From contig NZ_UEFQ01000026.1 of NCBI RefSeq assembly GCF_900489465.1, forward strand, positions 1 to 64,000: a stretch of DNA of 64,000 bases. Direction: 5' to 3'. The DNA is from Aequorivita sp. CIP111184. GTDB lineage: Bacteria > Bacteroidota > Bacteroidia > Flavobacteriales > Flavobacteriaceae. Positions 53,110 to 62,478 of this stretch are shown here, piece after piece (the first letter of the stretch is position 1; each line of letters starts with the position of its first letter). A program made the position numbers and the translations under genes. The notes below the pieces were generated by a model. The model made no database searches. It was given only the letters and a program-made list of their open reading frames with translations, and had not been told where the DNA came from.

Positions 53110-53544
53110 TTATGAAATCTCAACCATTTTCTTCAATGCTTTCTTTTCTTCCATCTTTGGAAGCGTAATCTTTAAAATACCATTTTCGTAATGGGCCTGA
53201 ATGTCTTCAGTTTTAATATTTTCGGGGAGCTTGAAAGAACGCTCAAAACCCTTATAATTAAATTCCTGTTTTAAAGAACGGGAATCACTGTTTTCGTCTT
53301 TGTTTTTTTCTACCTTTTTGGAAGCTATTTTTAAGGTATCTTCCTCAATTTCAATGGTAAAATCTTCTTTTTGTAATCCTGGCGTAGCCAATTCGACTAC
53401 AAAATTCGGGAAATTTTCAGTAATATTTACTGCTGGAATGCTAAATGTTTCATAATTCTTATTAAAGGCATCTAACTTATTCTCAAGTAGAAAATTATCC
53501 AAAAGTCCTGGTAACCAAATGTTATTTTTACTAACTGTTTTCAT
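53110..53544 (-). CDS. Small heat-shock protein, Hsp20/alpha-crystallin
   Basis: A 144-residue sHSP. The alpha-crystallin domain (about 40-135) shows VELATPGLQKEDFTIEIEEDTLKI, the G-F-x-R-S-F-x-L-P motif in FERSFKLPENI, and YENGILKITLPK near the end. It holds unfolded proteins in large oligomers for refolding by ATP-dependent chaperones. It is a single gene, divergent from the DUF2254 gene. Confidence 0.94.
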   Translation of the reverse strand: MKTVSKNNIWLPGLLDNFLLENKLDAFNKNYETFSIPAVNITENFPNFVVELATPGLQKEDFTIEIEEDTLKIASKKVEKNKDENSDSRSLKQEFNYKGFERSFKLPENIKTEDIQAHYENGILKITLPKMEEKKALKKMVEIS

Positions 53545-53714
53545 ATTTGAATATTTTTATTTATCACTGTTTGCAGATCAATGTTCAATAATAATTCCAA
53601 TATTTAAATTAGGACATTTTGACTTATTTTCGATAATTTTGTATGACTTTTTGACATTTTCAATAATGGCTTTCAGAATATTTAATTCCTTTTTAAGAAT
53701 TTTATATGGGTTTC

Positions 53715-53740
53715 AGTACTTTTAAAAAGTACTAACTTTG
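53715..53740 (+). promoter_or_regulatory. 19-bp palindrome overlapping the DUF2254 promoter
   Basis: AGTACTTTT-A-AAAAGTACT (53715-53733) is a perfect palindrome around one A. Its last base is the T of TAACTTTG (53733-53740), a consensus -7 box. The start ATG lies only four bases after the box. An operator over the promoter is likely; the regulator is unknown. Confidence 0.55.
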
Positions 53741-53744
53741 AATT

Positions 53745-55019
53745 ATGAAAAAACTCTTCATTCGTATTTTTGATTTCTTCAACACCATTGAGAGTAAAAT
53801 AGCATTTTATCCAACTTTATTGGCATTCTCTGGTTTTCTCGTAGCTCTTTTAATGATTTACTTGGAGCAACATGGCATTTCAAGAAAAATAATGGATGTG
53901 TTTCCATTATTGATGGTAGAAGATGGTGACACGGCATTAACCGTACTTAGTGCTTGTCTTGGTGGATTAATTTCCTTGATGGTTTTCAGTTTCTCTATGG
54001 TTATGTTATTGCTTAGTCAAGCCTCTAACAACTATTCTCCGCGTTTACTTCCTGGGTTGATTAGCGATAAGCGTCATCAACTTATTCTGGGTGTTTATAT
54101 GGCAACAATTCTATATAATATTTTTACGCTTTTTTCCATAGAGCCTAGCGAAAAGAAATATACACTTCCTGGGTTTTCGGTTCTTTTGGGTATTGGTTTT
54201 ACAATTCTATGCTTAGCGGCTTTTATCTATTTTATTCATAATATTTCGCAAAGCATACAGATAAACAATATTCTGGATAATATTTTTCAGAGTGCTGAAA
54301 AAAGGCTTCAAAAATTAATAGAATCTGAGGATAGCGCAAATAATGACTTTCCAAATACAGACAATTGGTATGAATACAAAGCGGGGCGCAGCGGCTATTT
54401 TCAGAATATTTCAATAATGAATATTTTGAATATTTGTGAAGAAGAAAAAACCAAGATCTATTTAACAGTTCCAAAAGGATTTTTTGTTTTGAAGAATAGC
54501 GTTTTTATAAAGTCTGAAAAGAAACTTGATGAAAAGATAGTAGATTCTATTATTTCCAATATAAGCTTTGCGAGAGGTGAGTTGATTGAAGATAACTATA
54601 TATTGGCTTTCAAACAAATTACGGAAATTGCCGTAAAGGCAATGTCGCCAGGGATAAATGACCCGGGAACAGCAATAAATGCCATTGATTATCTTACAGA
54701 TCTCTTTGCATTAAGAATGCAAAAAAAGGATAACGGGGTTATTGTGCAAGATGAAAAGGCTACCCTTAAAATTGCAGTCGTTAGCTTTGAGGAGCTTATT
54801 TATAATGTGATGGCCTCACTGCGAACCTATTGCAAGCATGATCCAATTATGGTTGAAAAATTATTGTGGATGTTGAAATATCTTCAAGTACAGCCTGCTG
54901 CCTCGGAGGAATACCGCAATGCAGTGAAGAATGAAATGAAAACATTGTTGAAACAAGCAAAGAAAGCATTTGATTCAAAAAAGGATGAAATTGCCATTGA
55001 GAATATGGCTTCAGACTAA
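53745..55019 (+). CDS. DUF2254 membrane protein
   Basis: A 424-residue protein with four N-terminal membrane helices (YPTLLAFSGFLVALLMIYL; TVLSACLGGLISLMVFSFSMVMLLLSQ; LILGVYMATILYNIFTLF; LLGIGFTILCLAAFIYFI). Family motifs include MLLLSQASNNYSPRLLPGLISD and MSPGINDPGTAINAIDYLTDL. The soluble C-terminal part is mostly helical. Function unknown. The ATG is so close to the -7 box that the mRNA may be leaderless. Its end overlaps the convergent TerB-like gene by four bases. Confidence 0.88.
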   Translation: MKKLFIRIFDFFNTIESKIAFYPTLLAFSGFLVALLMIYLEQHGISRKIMDVFPLLMVEDGDTALTVLSACLGGLISLMVFSFSMVMLLLSQASNNYSPRLLPGLISDKRHQLILGVYMATILYNIFTLFSIEPSEKKYTLPGFSVLLGIGFTILCLAAFIYFIHNISQSIQINNILDNIFQSAEKRLQKLIESEDSANNDFPNTDNWYEYKAGRSGYFQNISIMNILNICEEEKTKIYLTVPKGFFVLKNSVFIKSEKKLDEKIVDSIISNISFARGELIEDNYILAFKQITEIAVKAMSPGINDPGTAINAIDYLTDLFALRMQKKDNGVIVQDEKATLKIAVVSFEELIYNVMASLRTYCKHDPIMVEKLLWMLKYLQVQPAASEEYRNAVKNEMKTLLKQAKKAFDSKKDEIAIENMASD

Positions 55020-55411
55020 TTGTAATATATTTTGAAAATTTTCAGTAGTTCTTCCGCAGGAACCAACTTATTATCATATTGATCCATTTTTCTAAGGATT
55101 TGATCAGCTACAACTGAGCGGATACCCATTTTTAATCCAAAATTTTTCAAGGCGATCACTTCCTTTTCGTGGGTTTCGTTATCCACATTCATTACCAACA
55201 TTAACTTATAGAAGTGGGTTATGCGTTCAACCTCACTAAATAAAATCTGTGATGGTTGGGGGTTTTCAAAAAGATCGATAACCTCTTGATTGGAAATTTC
55301 CATTCGCCGCGCTATTTTTTGAATAAACTCCAATTCGGAAACGTTTATTTTTCCGTCGGCCATTACCATATTAATTAAATCGCTAAGAAGGGCTTTTGAA
55401 TTTTTTTCCAT
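55016..55411 (-). CDS. TerB-like (tellurite-resistance-type) protein
   Basis: About 131 residues from the ATG at 55411 (MEKNSKALLSDLINMVMADGKINVSELEFIQKIARRMEIS). The all-helical TerB fold includes the metal-type motif A-D-G-K-I-x-x-x-E near residue 19 and a second matching repeat later (MNVDNETHEKEVIALKNFGLKMGI). It is a small cytosolic protein of unknown role, related to TerB but not proof of tellurite resistance. It overlaps the DUF2254 end. A terminator separates it from sucC. Confidence 0.8.
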   Translation of the reverse strand: MEKNSKALLSDLINMVMADGKINVSELEFIQKIARRMEISNQEVIDLFENPQPSQILFSEVERITHFYKLMLVMNVDNETHEKEVIALKNFGLKMGIRSVVADQILRKMDQYDNKLVPAEELLKIFKIYYN

Positions 55412-55426
55412 ATTAAAAAAGGTCAA

Positions 55427-55462
55427 AAAAAAAGCCCTTGCATAATGCGAAGGGCTTTTCTG
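55427..55462. terminator. Terminator of sucC
   Basis: On the minus strand, arms AAAGCCCTTCGCAT and ATGCAAGGGCTTT, one mismatch, with a long T run. It is placed between sucC and the TerB-like gene. Confidence 0.88.
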
Positions 55463-55474
55463 TAAAATAAAGTC

Positions 55475-56665
55475 TTAAGAAAGCACTGCTTTAACTTTAT
55501 CTGCAGCTTCTTGAAATTCAATAGCACTCTGAACATCCAAACCGCTACTATCAATTAATTCTTTTGCAATATCTGCATTGGTACCTTGCAAACGCACAAT
55601 GATTGGTACATTGATGGTTCCCATGTTTTTATATGCATCAACTATTCCTTGTGCCACACGGTCACAACGAACAATTCCACCGAAAATATTTACTAAGATT
55701 GCTTTAACGCTAGGGTCTTTCAAAATCAATTTGAAAGCTGCCTCAACACGTTCTGCATCTGCCGTTCCACCTACGTCAAGAAAGTTTGCAGGCTCACCAC
55801 CAGCTTGTTTAATAAGATCCATTGTTGCCATTGCTAGCCCAGCACCATTCACCATACAGCCAACGTTTCCGTCAAGATCAACATAATTTAAACCTTTTTC
55901 CTTTGCCTCAACTTCAACCGGATTTTCTTCGCGAATATCACGCATTTCCAAATAATCTTTATGACGGAAAAGTGCATTGTCATCAATGCTCACTTTTGCA
56001 TCAACCGCGATAATTCTATCATCACTGGTTTTTAAAACCGGGTTTATTTCAAATAGGGAAGAATCAGACTCGTTATAAGCTGTGTAAAGCGCAGTAACAA
56101 ATTTTGTCATTTCCTTAAATGCCTTTCCGCTCAATCCAAGGTTGAAAGCAACTCTTCTCGCTTGAAATCCTAAAATGCCAACGGCTGGGTCAATTTCTTC
56201 AGTAAAAATTAAATGAGGTGTTTCCTCGGCAACTGTTTCAATATCCATTCCACCTTCGGTAGAGTACATAATCATATTTCTTCCTGTGGAACGGTTCAAA
56301 AGAACACTCATGTAATATTCTTCTGGCTCACTATCGCCTGGGTAATAAACATCTTCAGCTATCAAAACTTGATGTACTTTTTTTCCTTCGGCAGAGGTTT
56401 GCGGAGTAACCAGGTTCATCCCGATTATATTTCCAGCAATATCTTCAACTTCCTGTAAATTCTTTGCAAGTTTTACACCGCCGCCTTTACCACGACCACC
56501 AGCGTGAACCTGCGCCTTGATAACGTGCCAGCCTGTTCCGGTTGTTTCGGTAAGTTTTTTTGCTGCCTCAACTGCCTCTTTTGGGGTAGTAGCAACGATA
56601 CCGCGCTGTATCTCAACGCCAAAACTGTTTAAAATTTCTTTTCCCTGATATTCGTGTAAATTCAT
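55475..56665 (-). CDS. sucC: Succinate-CoA ligase (ADP-forming) subunit beta
   Basis: About 396 residues from the ATG at 56665; the open frame runs 14 codons further but the typical start is MNLHEYQGKEILNSFGVEI. The ATP-grasp domain shows VKAQVHAGGRGKGGGVKLAKN and FEINPVLKT. The CoA-ligase domain shows LDVGGTADAERV and VNIFGGIVRCDRVAQGIV. It makes succinate and ATP from succinyl-CoA in the TCA cycle with SucD, which is not in the window. Confidence 0.97.
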   Translation of the reverse strand: MNLHEYQGKEILNSFGVEIQRGIVATTPKEAVEAAKKLTETTGTGWHVIKAQVHAGGRGKGGGVKLAKNLQEVEDIAGNIIGMNLVTPQTSAEGKKVHQVLIAEDVYYPGDSEPEEYYMSVLLNRSTGRNMIMYSTEGGMDIETVAEETPHLIFTEEIDPAVGILGFQARRVAFNLGLSGKAFKEMTKFVTALYTAYNESDSSLFEINPVLKTSDDRIIAVDAKVSIDDNALFRHKDYLEMRDIREENPVEVEAKEKGLNYVDLDGNVGCMVNGAGLAMATMDLIKQAGGEPANFLDVGGTADAERVEAAFKLILKDPSVKAILVNIFGGIVRCDRVAQGIVDAYKNMGTINVPIIVRLQGTNADIAKELIDSSGLDVQSAIEFQEAADKVKAVLS

Positions 56666-56860
56666 AGTAGCGGTTTTGTACTTGTTTATGGATTGCAAAA
56701 ATAACAAATGTAACAGGAATGCACTAATGTTTTTTAAAGCATTGTACTTCTAGAAGATTAAAGATTTGCTAAAATGAAAAATTAAGTATTTATTAATGAA
56801 GTATTTCTGAAGACATCCCTATTTTTACGCCTTAATTTTTAAAATTTATTCTTAAAACCA

Positions 56861-56930
56861 TGAAATGCCCATTAAAAATTATTAGACTAATCGAGGATGT
56901 TTTGGGCATTCCATCTTCTTATATCTCAAA
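56861..56930 (+). promoter_or_regulatory. Promoter module of lysA, copy of the one before the GT2 gene
   Basis: TGAAATGCCCAT (56861-56872), GGCATTCCATCTTC (56905-56918), then TATATCT, with the last motif ending exactly 24 bases before the ATG. GAAATGCCC and GGGCATTCC are inverted arms matching at eight of nine positions. It is nearly the same as 11687-11760. Confidence 0.65.
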
Positions 56931-56942
56931 TATTTTGTCCAG

Positions 56943-58148
56943 ATGAAAAATCAAGACCTTTTGGCAATTGCCAAAGAATTCGGAAGCCCTGTTTATGTTT
57001 ATGATGCCGCTAAAATTGAAAAGCAGTATAAACGTCTAACCAGCGCTTTTGATAAGGTAGAAAGTTTGAGAATAAATTATGCGGTAAAAGCACTTTCAAA
57101 TATTTCGATATTAAAATTACTCATTAATATGGGAAGTGGTTTAGACACGGTTTCAATCCAAGAAGTGATGCTTGGCTTAGAAGCTGGCGCTAAACCCGAA
57201 GACATTATCTACACGCCCAATGGGATTTCTTTAGAAGAGATAGAAAAGGCTGCAAAACTTGGTGTGCAGATTAATATTGACAATCTTTCAATTTTGGAAC
57301 AATTTGGAACCAAGCATCCAAAAACGCCTGTTTGTATTCGAATAAACCCCCACGTTATGGCGGGTGGAAATGCAAATATTTCCGTGGGACATATTGATAG
57401 TAAGTTTGGGATTTCAATCCACCAAATGCCATTGTTGAAAAGGATTGTTGAAAATACCGGCATGAATATAAACGGAATCCATATGCATACGGGTAGTGAT
57501 ATTCTTGATATTGATGTGTTCCTCTACGCTTCGGAAATACTTTTCAATGCAGCGGAAAATTTTGAAAACCTTGAATTTATTGACTTCGGAAGCGGTTTCA
57601 AAGTACCTTATAAAGAAGGAGACATTGAAACAAATGTGGAGGAACTTGGAAAAAAACTGACCAAACGTTTCAATGAATTCAGTAAAAAATACGGTAAAAA
57701 ACTAACGCTGGCTTTTGAACCTGGTAAGTTTTTGGTAAGTGAAGCTGGCCAGTTTTTAGTAAAAGTGAATGTTATTAAACAAACAACTTCTACAGTTTTC
57801 GCACAAGTTGATAGCGGTTTCAACCATTTGATCCGCCCAATGTTTTACGGTTCTCAGCATGAAATTTCAAACGTTTCCCGCCCACATGGGAGGGATCGTT
57901 TTTACACGGTCACGGGATATATTTGTGAAACCGATACATTCGCAAACAACCGCCGTATTCCAGAACTTCATGAAGGTGATATTCTTTCGTTTCACAATGC
58001 TGGTGCGTATTGCTTCACAATGGCAAGCAACTATAATTCTCGTTATCGTCCTGCCGAAGTGCTTTGGTATAAAGAAAAAGCGCATTTAATTAGAAAGAGG
58101 GAAACCTTTGAGGATATTCTTAAAAATCAAGTGGTGGTTGAATTATAA
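56943..58148 (+). CDS. lysA: Diaminopimelate decarboxylase
   Basis: A 401-residue PLP enzyme that makes lysine from meso-diaminopimelate in the last step of the pathway. The PLP-binding lysine is in INYAVKALSNISILK. Further motifs: GIHMHTGSDI, EFIDFGSGFKVPY, FEPGKFLVSEAG, and CETDTFANNRRIPELHEGD with the active-site cysteine. The N-terminus starts at the ATG that follows the conserved promoter module. It stands alone, without dapF or other lysine genes. Confidence 0.95.
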   Translation: MKNQDLLAIAKEFGSPVYVYDAAKIEKQYKRLTSAFDKVESLRINYAVKALSNISILKLLINMGSGLDTVSIQEVMLGLEAGAKPEDIIYTPNGISLEEIEKAAKLGVQINIDNLSILEQFGTKHPKTPVCIRINPHVMAGGNANISVGHIDSKFGISIHQMPLLKRIVENTGMNINGIHMHTGSDILDIDVFLYASEILFNAAENFENLEFIDFGSGFKVPYKEGDIETNVEELGKKLTKRFNEFSKKYGKKLTLAFEPGKFLVSEAGQFLVKVNVIKQTTSTVFAQVDSGFNHLIRPMFYGSQHEISNVSRPHGRDRFYTVTGYICETDTFANNRRIPELHEGDILSFHNAGAYCFTMASNYNSRYRPAEVLWYKEKAHLIRKRETFEDILKNQVVVEL

Positions 58149-58235
58149 TATTTCTGACTAGGTTTGAGCCCCTTTTGAATTAAAATCATAGATTTGTTTA
58201 AATTCAGTTAGAAAAATTTAAACAGAGTTATAAGG

Positions 58236-59918
58236 TTGGAAAGTACTTTTTCTAGTTCCTCAGAACAACAATTTGACACTATTATTATTGGAAGTGGCGT
58301 TGGCGGGCTTTCCGCTGCTATATGTCTATCTCGCGCTGGCCAAAAGGTTTTGGTTTTGGAGCAGCATGACGTCCCTGGTGGTTGGTGCCACAGCTTTTAT
58401 TTAAATGGTCATCGCTTTACGCCCGGAGTTCATTACGTCGGTCTTTTGGAAAAAGGACAGTCCACTGCCCAGCTTTATGAAGGATTGGGTATTGCGGGCG
58501 ATCTTACTTTTTTCAGAATGAATCCTTCTGCTTACGAGCACGCTTATATTGGAGATGAACGTTTCGACTTTCCAGGAAATTTTGATGATTTATTAGCTTC
58601 GCTTGTTGAAAGGTTTCCAAAGGAAGAAAAAAACATAATAAAATATTTAAATCTAGTCAAAAATGTAAGTTCGGAATTGCAACTACTTCCCAATGTTGAA
58701 GGGTTTTGGCAACATTTAACGATTCCTTTTCGTACCAAGAATATGGGTAAATATGCACTTTTCAGCCTCAAAAGGGTTATTGATTGGCATATTAAAGATC
58801 CGTTACTTAAAAAAATCCTCAATATTCAGTTTGGTGATCATGGGCTTGCACCAGCGAGAGCCAGTTTTCCGTTACATTGTGCGGTTATGGACCATTATTT
58901 TAATGGAGGTTTTTATCCGTGTGGAGGCGGCGCAGCCATTGTAAAGGCAATGACAACTGTTATTAAAAAAAATAAAGGTTTAGTAAAAACACAGCAGACG
59001 GTTAAAAGAATCCTTTTAGAAGGGACAAAGATAAAAACAGCTATTGGTGTTGAATTGGAAAGCGGGGAGAAGTTGTTTGCAAAGCGTATTATTTCAAATG
59101 CAGATCCAAATATTACTTATCAAAAATTTATTGGAGAAGAACATTTAAGCAAAAGATTGCGGAAAAAACTTAATAAAACAAAGTACTCCTGTACATCTCT
59201 TATGCTTTTTCTTACGGTAGATATGGATTTAAGAGCTTCGGGAATCGATTCTGGAAATATTTGGTTGATGCCCAACGAAGATATGGATACGGTGTATGAG
59301 CGAATGATGATGCCAGATATAACAAATGATGATGCACTTGAGGGAATGTTCATTAGCTGCACGACCTTAAAAGATCCTTCTAGTTTTGATGGGAAGCACC
59401 ACAGTATTGAAGCCATAACTTATTTGGATTATAAAATTTTTGAAAAATTCAAAAATGAAAAAGAATCTCGATCCCAAGAATATCTTCAATTTAAAGAATT
59501 GCTTACTGAGAAAATGATAAAAACATTGGAGAAAGTGTTGCCCAACGTTAGAGAAAATATTGTTCATAAAGAATTAGGAACACCAATTACCAATGACTAC
59601 TATATAAATACAACAAGAGGAAGTGTTTACGGAACCGAAAAAAAACTTACCCAAATAGGCCCATTTGCTTATAAAGCGAAAAGTGAAATAAAAAACCTAT
59701 ACTTATGTGGCGCCAGTATAGTGAGCCACGGTGTTGCCGGTGCCGGTTATTCGGGATTACAAACGGCGGGGGAAATTTTAAACATGAAACAGAAGGAGCT
59801 TTTAAAAACAGATATCCAGAAAACGGTAACTATACTAGAAGCCGAAGATAGTGCTGATTATCCAAAATGGTTAAATGATAAAATTGAAAGCAAAAAAAGA
59901 AAAAATTTAAGTAGTTAA
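58236..59918 (+). CDS. FAD-dependent oxidoreductase, retinol saturase/carotenoid isomerase-like
   Basis: A 560-residue CrtI/RetSat-family enzyme. The FAD-binding Rossmann motif is IIIGSGVGGLSAAICLSRAG, followed by LEQHDVPGGWCHSF and the RetSat-like FTPGVHYVGLLEKG. The C-terminus has the second FAD motif LYLCGASIVSHGVAGAGYSGLQTA. It likely saturates or isomerises conjugated polyene substrates such as retinoids or carotenoids. The start is a TTG at 58236; no ATG fits better. No carotenoid gene is adjacent. Confidence 0.87.
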   Translation: MESTFSSSSEQQFDTIIIGSGVGGLSAAICLSRAGQKVLVLEQHDVPGGWCHSFYLNGHRFTPGVHYVGLLEKGQSTAQLYEGLGIAGDLTFFRMNPSAYEHAYIGDERFDFPGNFDDLLASLVERFPKEEKNIIKYLNLVKNVSSELQLLPNVEGFWQHLTIPFRTKNMGKYALFSLKRVIDWHIKDPLLKKILNIQFGDHGLAPARASFPLHCAVMDHYFNGGFYPCGGGAAIVKAMTTVIKKNKGLVKTQQTVKRILLEGTKIKTAIGVELESGEKLFAKRIISNADPNITYQKFIGEEHLSKRLRKKLNKTKYSCTSLMLFLTVDMDLRASGIDSGNIWLMPNEDMDTVYERMMMPDITNDDALEGMFISCTTLKDPSSFDGKHHSIEAITYLDYKIFEKFKNEKESRSQEYLQFKELLTEKMIKTLEKVLPNVRENIVHKELGTPITNDYYINTTRGSVYGTEKKLTQIGPFAYKAKSEIKNLYLCGASIVSHGVAGAGYSGLQTAGEILNMKQKELLKTDIQKTVTILEAEDSADYPKWLNDKIESKKRKNLSS

Positions 59919-60040
59919 ATGAAGAATTTACCTGAAAATTATAGTATTAATAATTGTATTGTTAAAAACAGCGAAATGCTTCAAATTTTTTAGTTTTTAA
60001 AATAAATAATCTTAAAAAGCTTATTTATCAATAATAATAC

Positions 60041-60048
60041 TATCTTTG
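60041..60048 (+). promoter_or_regulatory. -7 box of the cold-shock gene
   Basis: TATCTTTG, 31 bases before the start codon, which leaves a leader of roughly 25 bases. No long cold-responsive leader of the cspA type is present. Confidence 0.65.
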
Positions 60049-60078
60049 CCGCTTATATTAATTATTTATTTAAATACA

Positions 60079-60270
60079 ATGAACAAAGGAACAGTAAAAT
60101 TTTTCAACGACACTAAAGGATTTGGTTTTATCACTGAAGAAGGAACAAACAAAGAACATTTTGTACACATTTCAGGCCTAATCGACGAAGTTCGTGAAGG
60201 TGACGAAGTAGAATTTGATCTTCAAGAAGGAAAAAAAGGATTGAATGCGGTTAACGTAAAAGTACTTTAA
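60079..60270 (+). CDS. Cold-shock-domain protein
   Basis: A 63-residue single cold-shock domain that binds single-stranded RNA or DNA. The RNP motifs are KGFGFITEEG and EHFVHISGL. The length is at the lower end of the bacterial CspA family. The ATG at 60079 opens MNKGTVKFFNDTKGFGF, so the upstream frame is not part of it. A strong terminator follows. Confidence 0.95.
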   Translation: MNKGTVKFFNDTKGFGFITEEGTNKEHFVHISGLIDEVREGDEVEFDLQEGKKGLNAVNVKVL

Positions 60271-60293
60271 TACACACAATTTTTTTAAGACAA

Positions 60294-60322
60294 AGCCTCC
60301 CAAACGGGAGGTTTTTTTTTGT
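60294..60322 (+). terminator. Terminator of the cold-shock gene
   Basis: GCCTCCC and GGGAGG arms around an AAAC loop, with nine T residues. Confidence 0.9.
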
Positions 60323-60429
60323 GCCTATTTTTTTTGGAAAAAATTCATTTTTGAAATTTATGATGACAAATGTCTGATTATTACGATTTTATTATAAATT
60401 TATATAACTAACTAAAATCAAATTTCCAA

Positions 60430-61455
60430 ATGAAAAAATCAACACTATTATTGATTGATGGTGTTGTGCCTGCTGACTATTCAACTATCTGCGTAGCATA
60501 AAAACCCAGAAAAGAAAAGGAGTCTGCTCGATTGGCCACGCAGCCATCAACCATTTCGCTGGAAAAACTCATTGCTCAAAAGAGCGATTCGTATGTAATT
60601 ACGAATAAAAACACAAGTAAAAAAAGTGATATCCGACACGTATATTTACGCCAAGCTATTAATGGCCTAGAGGTATACGGTACTGAATCTAGCATTAATT
60701 TTGATAAAACGGGTAAGGTTTTAACCCAACACAATAACTTTTTAGCTGATGCTCAGGCTACTCTTAAGGATAATTCTCAGGCTCTAAATGCCCGAGCTGC
60801 TATTGCTTCGGTAGCAAACCAAATTAGATATTCCAACTAAATTAATGTACTACTATAAAAAAGATGAAGGGACTCAATTGGTTTGGAGCTTTCCATAGCT
60901 GAAACAACTTCCTCAGACTGGTGGAACTTCTGGGTGAATGCTTCAACTGGAAAAATTATAGACAAAGATAATTGGACTGTTTCCTGCAGCATTATGGATG
61001 CTCATAATGAGCATTACCATGGTGAAGAAGCTATTACAATACCAACTGTTGTTGGTCCACTCAATGCAAATGAAGTTGAAAAGGGATATGGCAAAACTTC
61101 TACGAATATTATTAATGAGTTAACAGCAACGAATGATTACGGCAATACAACTACTTGTGAGCTTGAGCTTACTGTGGAAACTATACTGGGTGTTGGCGAT
61201 AACAGTGCTAATATTGGAAGCTTGCAAATGTATCTAAACCCAGCCATGAATACAGTGACAATTGGAAACCCAGAGAGTATTTTATTTGAAAAACTAAGTA
61301 TTTTCGATATAAGAGGAAGAATGATAAAATCAATCGACTTAAGAAATATGGGAATACAACAAACAATTGATGTTTCTGAAATGATTGCCGCTACTTAGCT
61401 TGTAATTATTCAAGGGGAAAACGGTCAGACAACGAAACGACTTGTTAAGGAATAA
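60430..61455 (+). pseudogene. Decayed M36 (fungalysin-type) T9SS metalloprotease
   Basis: Broken remains of a secreted metalloprotease. A start-like MKKSTLLL is followed by a stop. A fungalysin/thermolysin propeptide segment (60532-60840: IRHVYLRQAINGLEVYG, VLTQHNNFLADAQ) is then broken by frameshifts near 60830 and 60885. It continues as SSDWWNFWVNASTGKIIDK, then jumps to a segment before a T9SS domain (MYLNPAMNTVTI, FDIRGRMIKSI). An in-frame TAG at 61396-61398 precedes LVIIQGENGQTTKRLVKE. The whole catalytic domain, with its HExxH, is missing. At least four lesions show it is inactive. Confidence 0.85.
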
Positions 61456-61476
61456 GCGTTAGGATTTTTTAAAAAG

Positions 61477-61511
61477 AAAACCCTTCCGATTAACTTCGAA
61501 AGGGTTTTTTA
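61477..61511. terminator. Terminator after the pseudogene
   Basis: AAAACCCTT and AAGGGTTTT arms, with a CCGATTAACTTCGA loop region and a T run. It is shared with the convergent nitronate-monooxygenase-like gene. Confidence 0.8.
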
Positions 61512-61536
61512 TTTTCAGAATATTTTAAAAAAAATC

Positions 61537-62478
61537 TTAAAGTTTGGATACCTCTTTTTTGGCAATTTCAAATTCGTCAATCATATTTTTCAGAATCTGT
61601 GCAGCAGGTTTTATATCATGGATAAGACCCGCTATTTGACCAATTTCCAATTCTCCTTCTTCCAAATCGCCTTCAAACATACCGTGTTTAGCACGAGCAC
61701 GCCCTAAGTGTTTTATAAGATCTTCTTTGGTAGGATTGGTACTATAAAGCTGTATCACACTTTCAAAAAACTTATTTTTTAGCATCCGTACAGGAGCTAG
61801 TTCTTTTAAAGTAAGTTGAGTGTCGCCTTCTTTGGCATCCACCACCATTTGTTTAAAAGCTTGATGCGAGGACGCTTCATCCGAAGCAACAAAACGGCTA
61901 CCCACTTGCACACCATCTGCACCTAAAACCATTGCGGCCAACATGCCACGGCCACTTGCAATTCCGCCAGCGGCAATTAAAGGAATGTCCAATTGCTCTT
62001 TTACCATGGGAATTAGCGTAAACGTAGTAGTTTCCTCGCGGCCATTATGCCCGCCAGCTTCAAAACCTTCAGCAACAACGGCATCAACTCCTGCTTCCTG
62101 AGCTTTCAATGCAAATTTTACACTGCTAACCACGTGAACAACAGTAATTCCGTGTTCTTTTAATTTTGAAGTATATGTTTTGGGATTTCCCGCTGAGGTG
62201 ATTACTATTTTTACACCTTCTTCAATAATGATATCGATAATTTTATCAATATCAGGATAGAGCATCGGCACATTTACGCCGAAAGGTTTATTTGTAGCAA
62301 GCTTGCATTTAAGAATATGCTCGCGAAGTATTTCTGGGTACATCGAGCCTGCACCCAAAAGCCCCAAGCCGCCAGCATTTGAAACAGCACTGGCGAGTCG
62401 CCAACCGCTGTTCCAAATCATTCCGGCTTGAATAATAGGATATTGAATATTAAAAAGTTCGGTAACCCGGTTTTGCAC
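61537..62478 (-). CDS. Nitronate monooxygenase/FabK-like FMN protein
   Basis: A 313-residue FMN-dependent TIM-barrel protein of the 2-nitropropane dioxygenase family. Seen: PIIQAGMIWNSGWRLASAVSNAGGLGLLGAG at the N-terminus, GFEAGGHNGREE, and IAAGGIASGRGMLAAMVLGADGVQVGSRF for phosphate binding. It may detoxify nitronates, or act as an enoyl-ACP reductase (FabK), which shares the fold. The GTG start overlaps the upstream TAG stop by one base (TAGTG), so it is translationally coupled to the subtilase gene. Confidence 0.85.
   Translation of the reverse strand: MQNRVTELFNIQYPIIQAGMIWNSGWRLASAVSNAGGLGLLGAGSMYPEILREHILKCKLATNKPFGVNVPMLYPDIDKIIDIIIEEGVKIVITSAGNPKTYTSKLKEHGITVVHVVSSVKFALKAQEAGVDAVVAEGFEAGGHNGREETTTFTLIPMVKEQLDIPLIAAGGIASGRGMLAAMVLGADGVQVGSRFVASDEASSHQAFKQMVVDAKEGDTQLTLKELAPVRMLKNKFFESVIQLYSTNPTKEDLIKHLGRARAKHGMFEGDLEEGELEIGQIAGLIHDIKPAAQILKNMIDEFEIAKKEVSKL

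Noticed and set aside
55016-55411. Tellurite-resistance determinant
   Set aside because: Only a TerB-like fold is seen, with no terA, terC, terD or terE nearby, so the resistance label is not justified.
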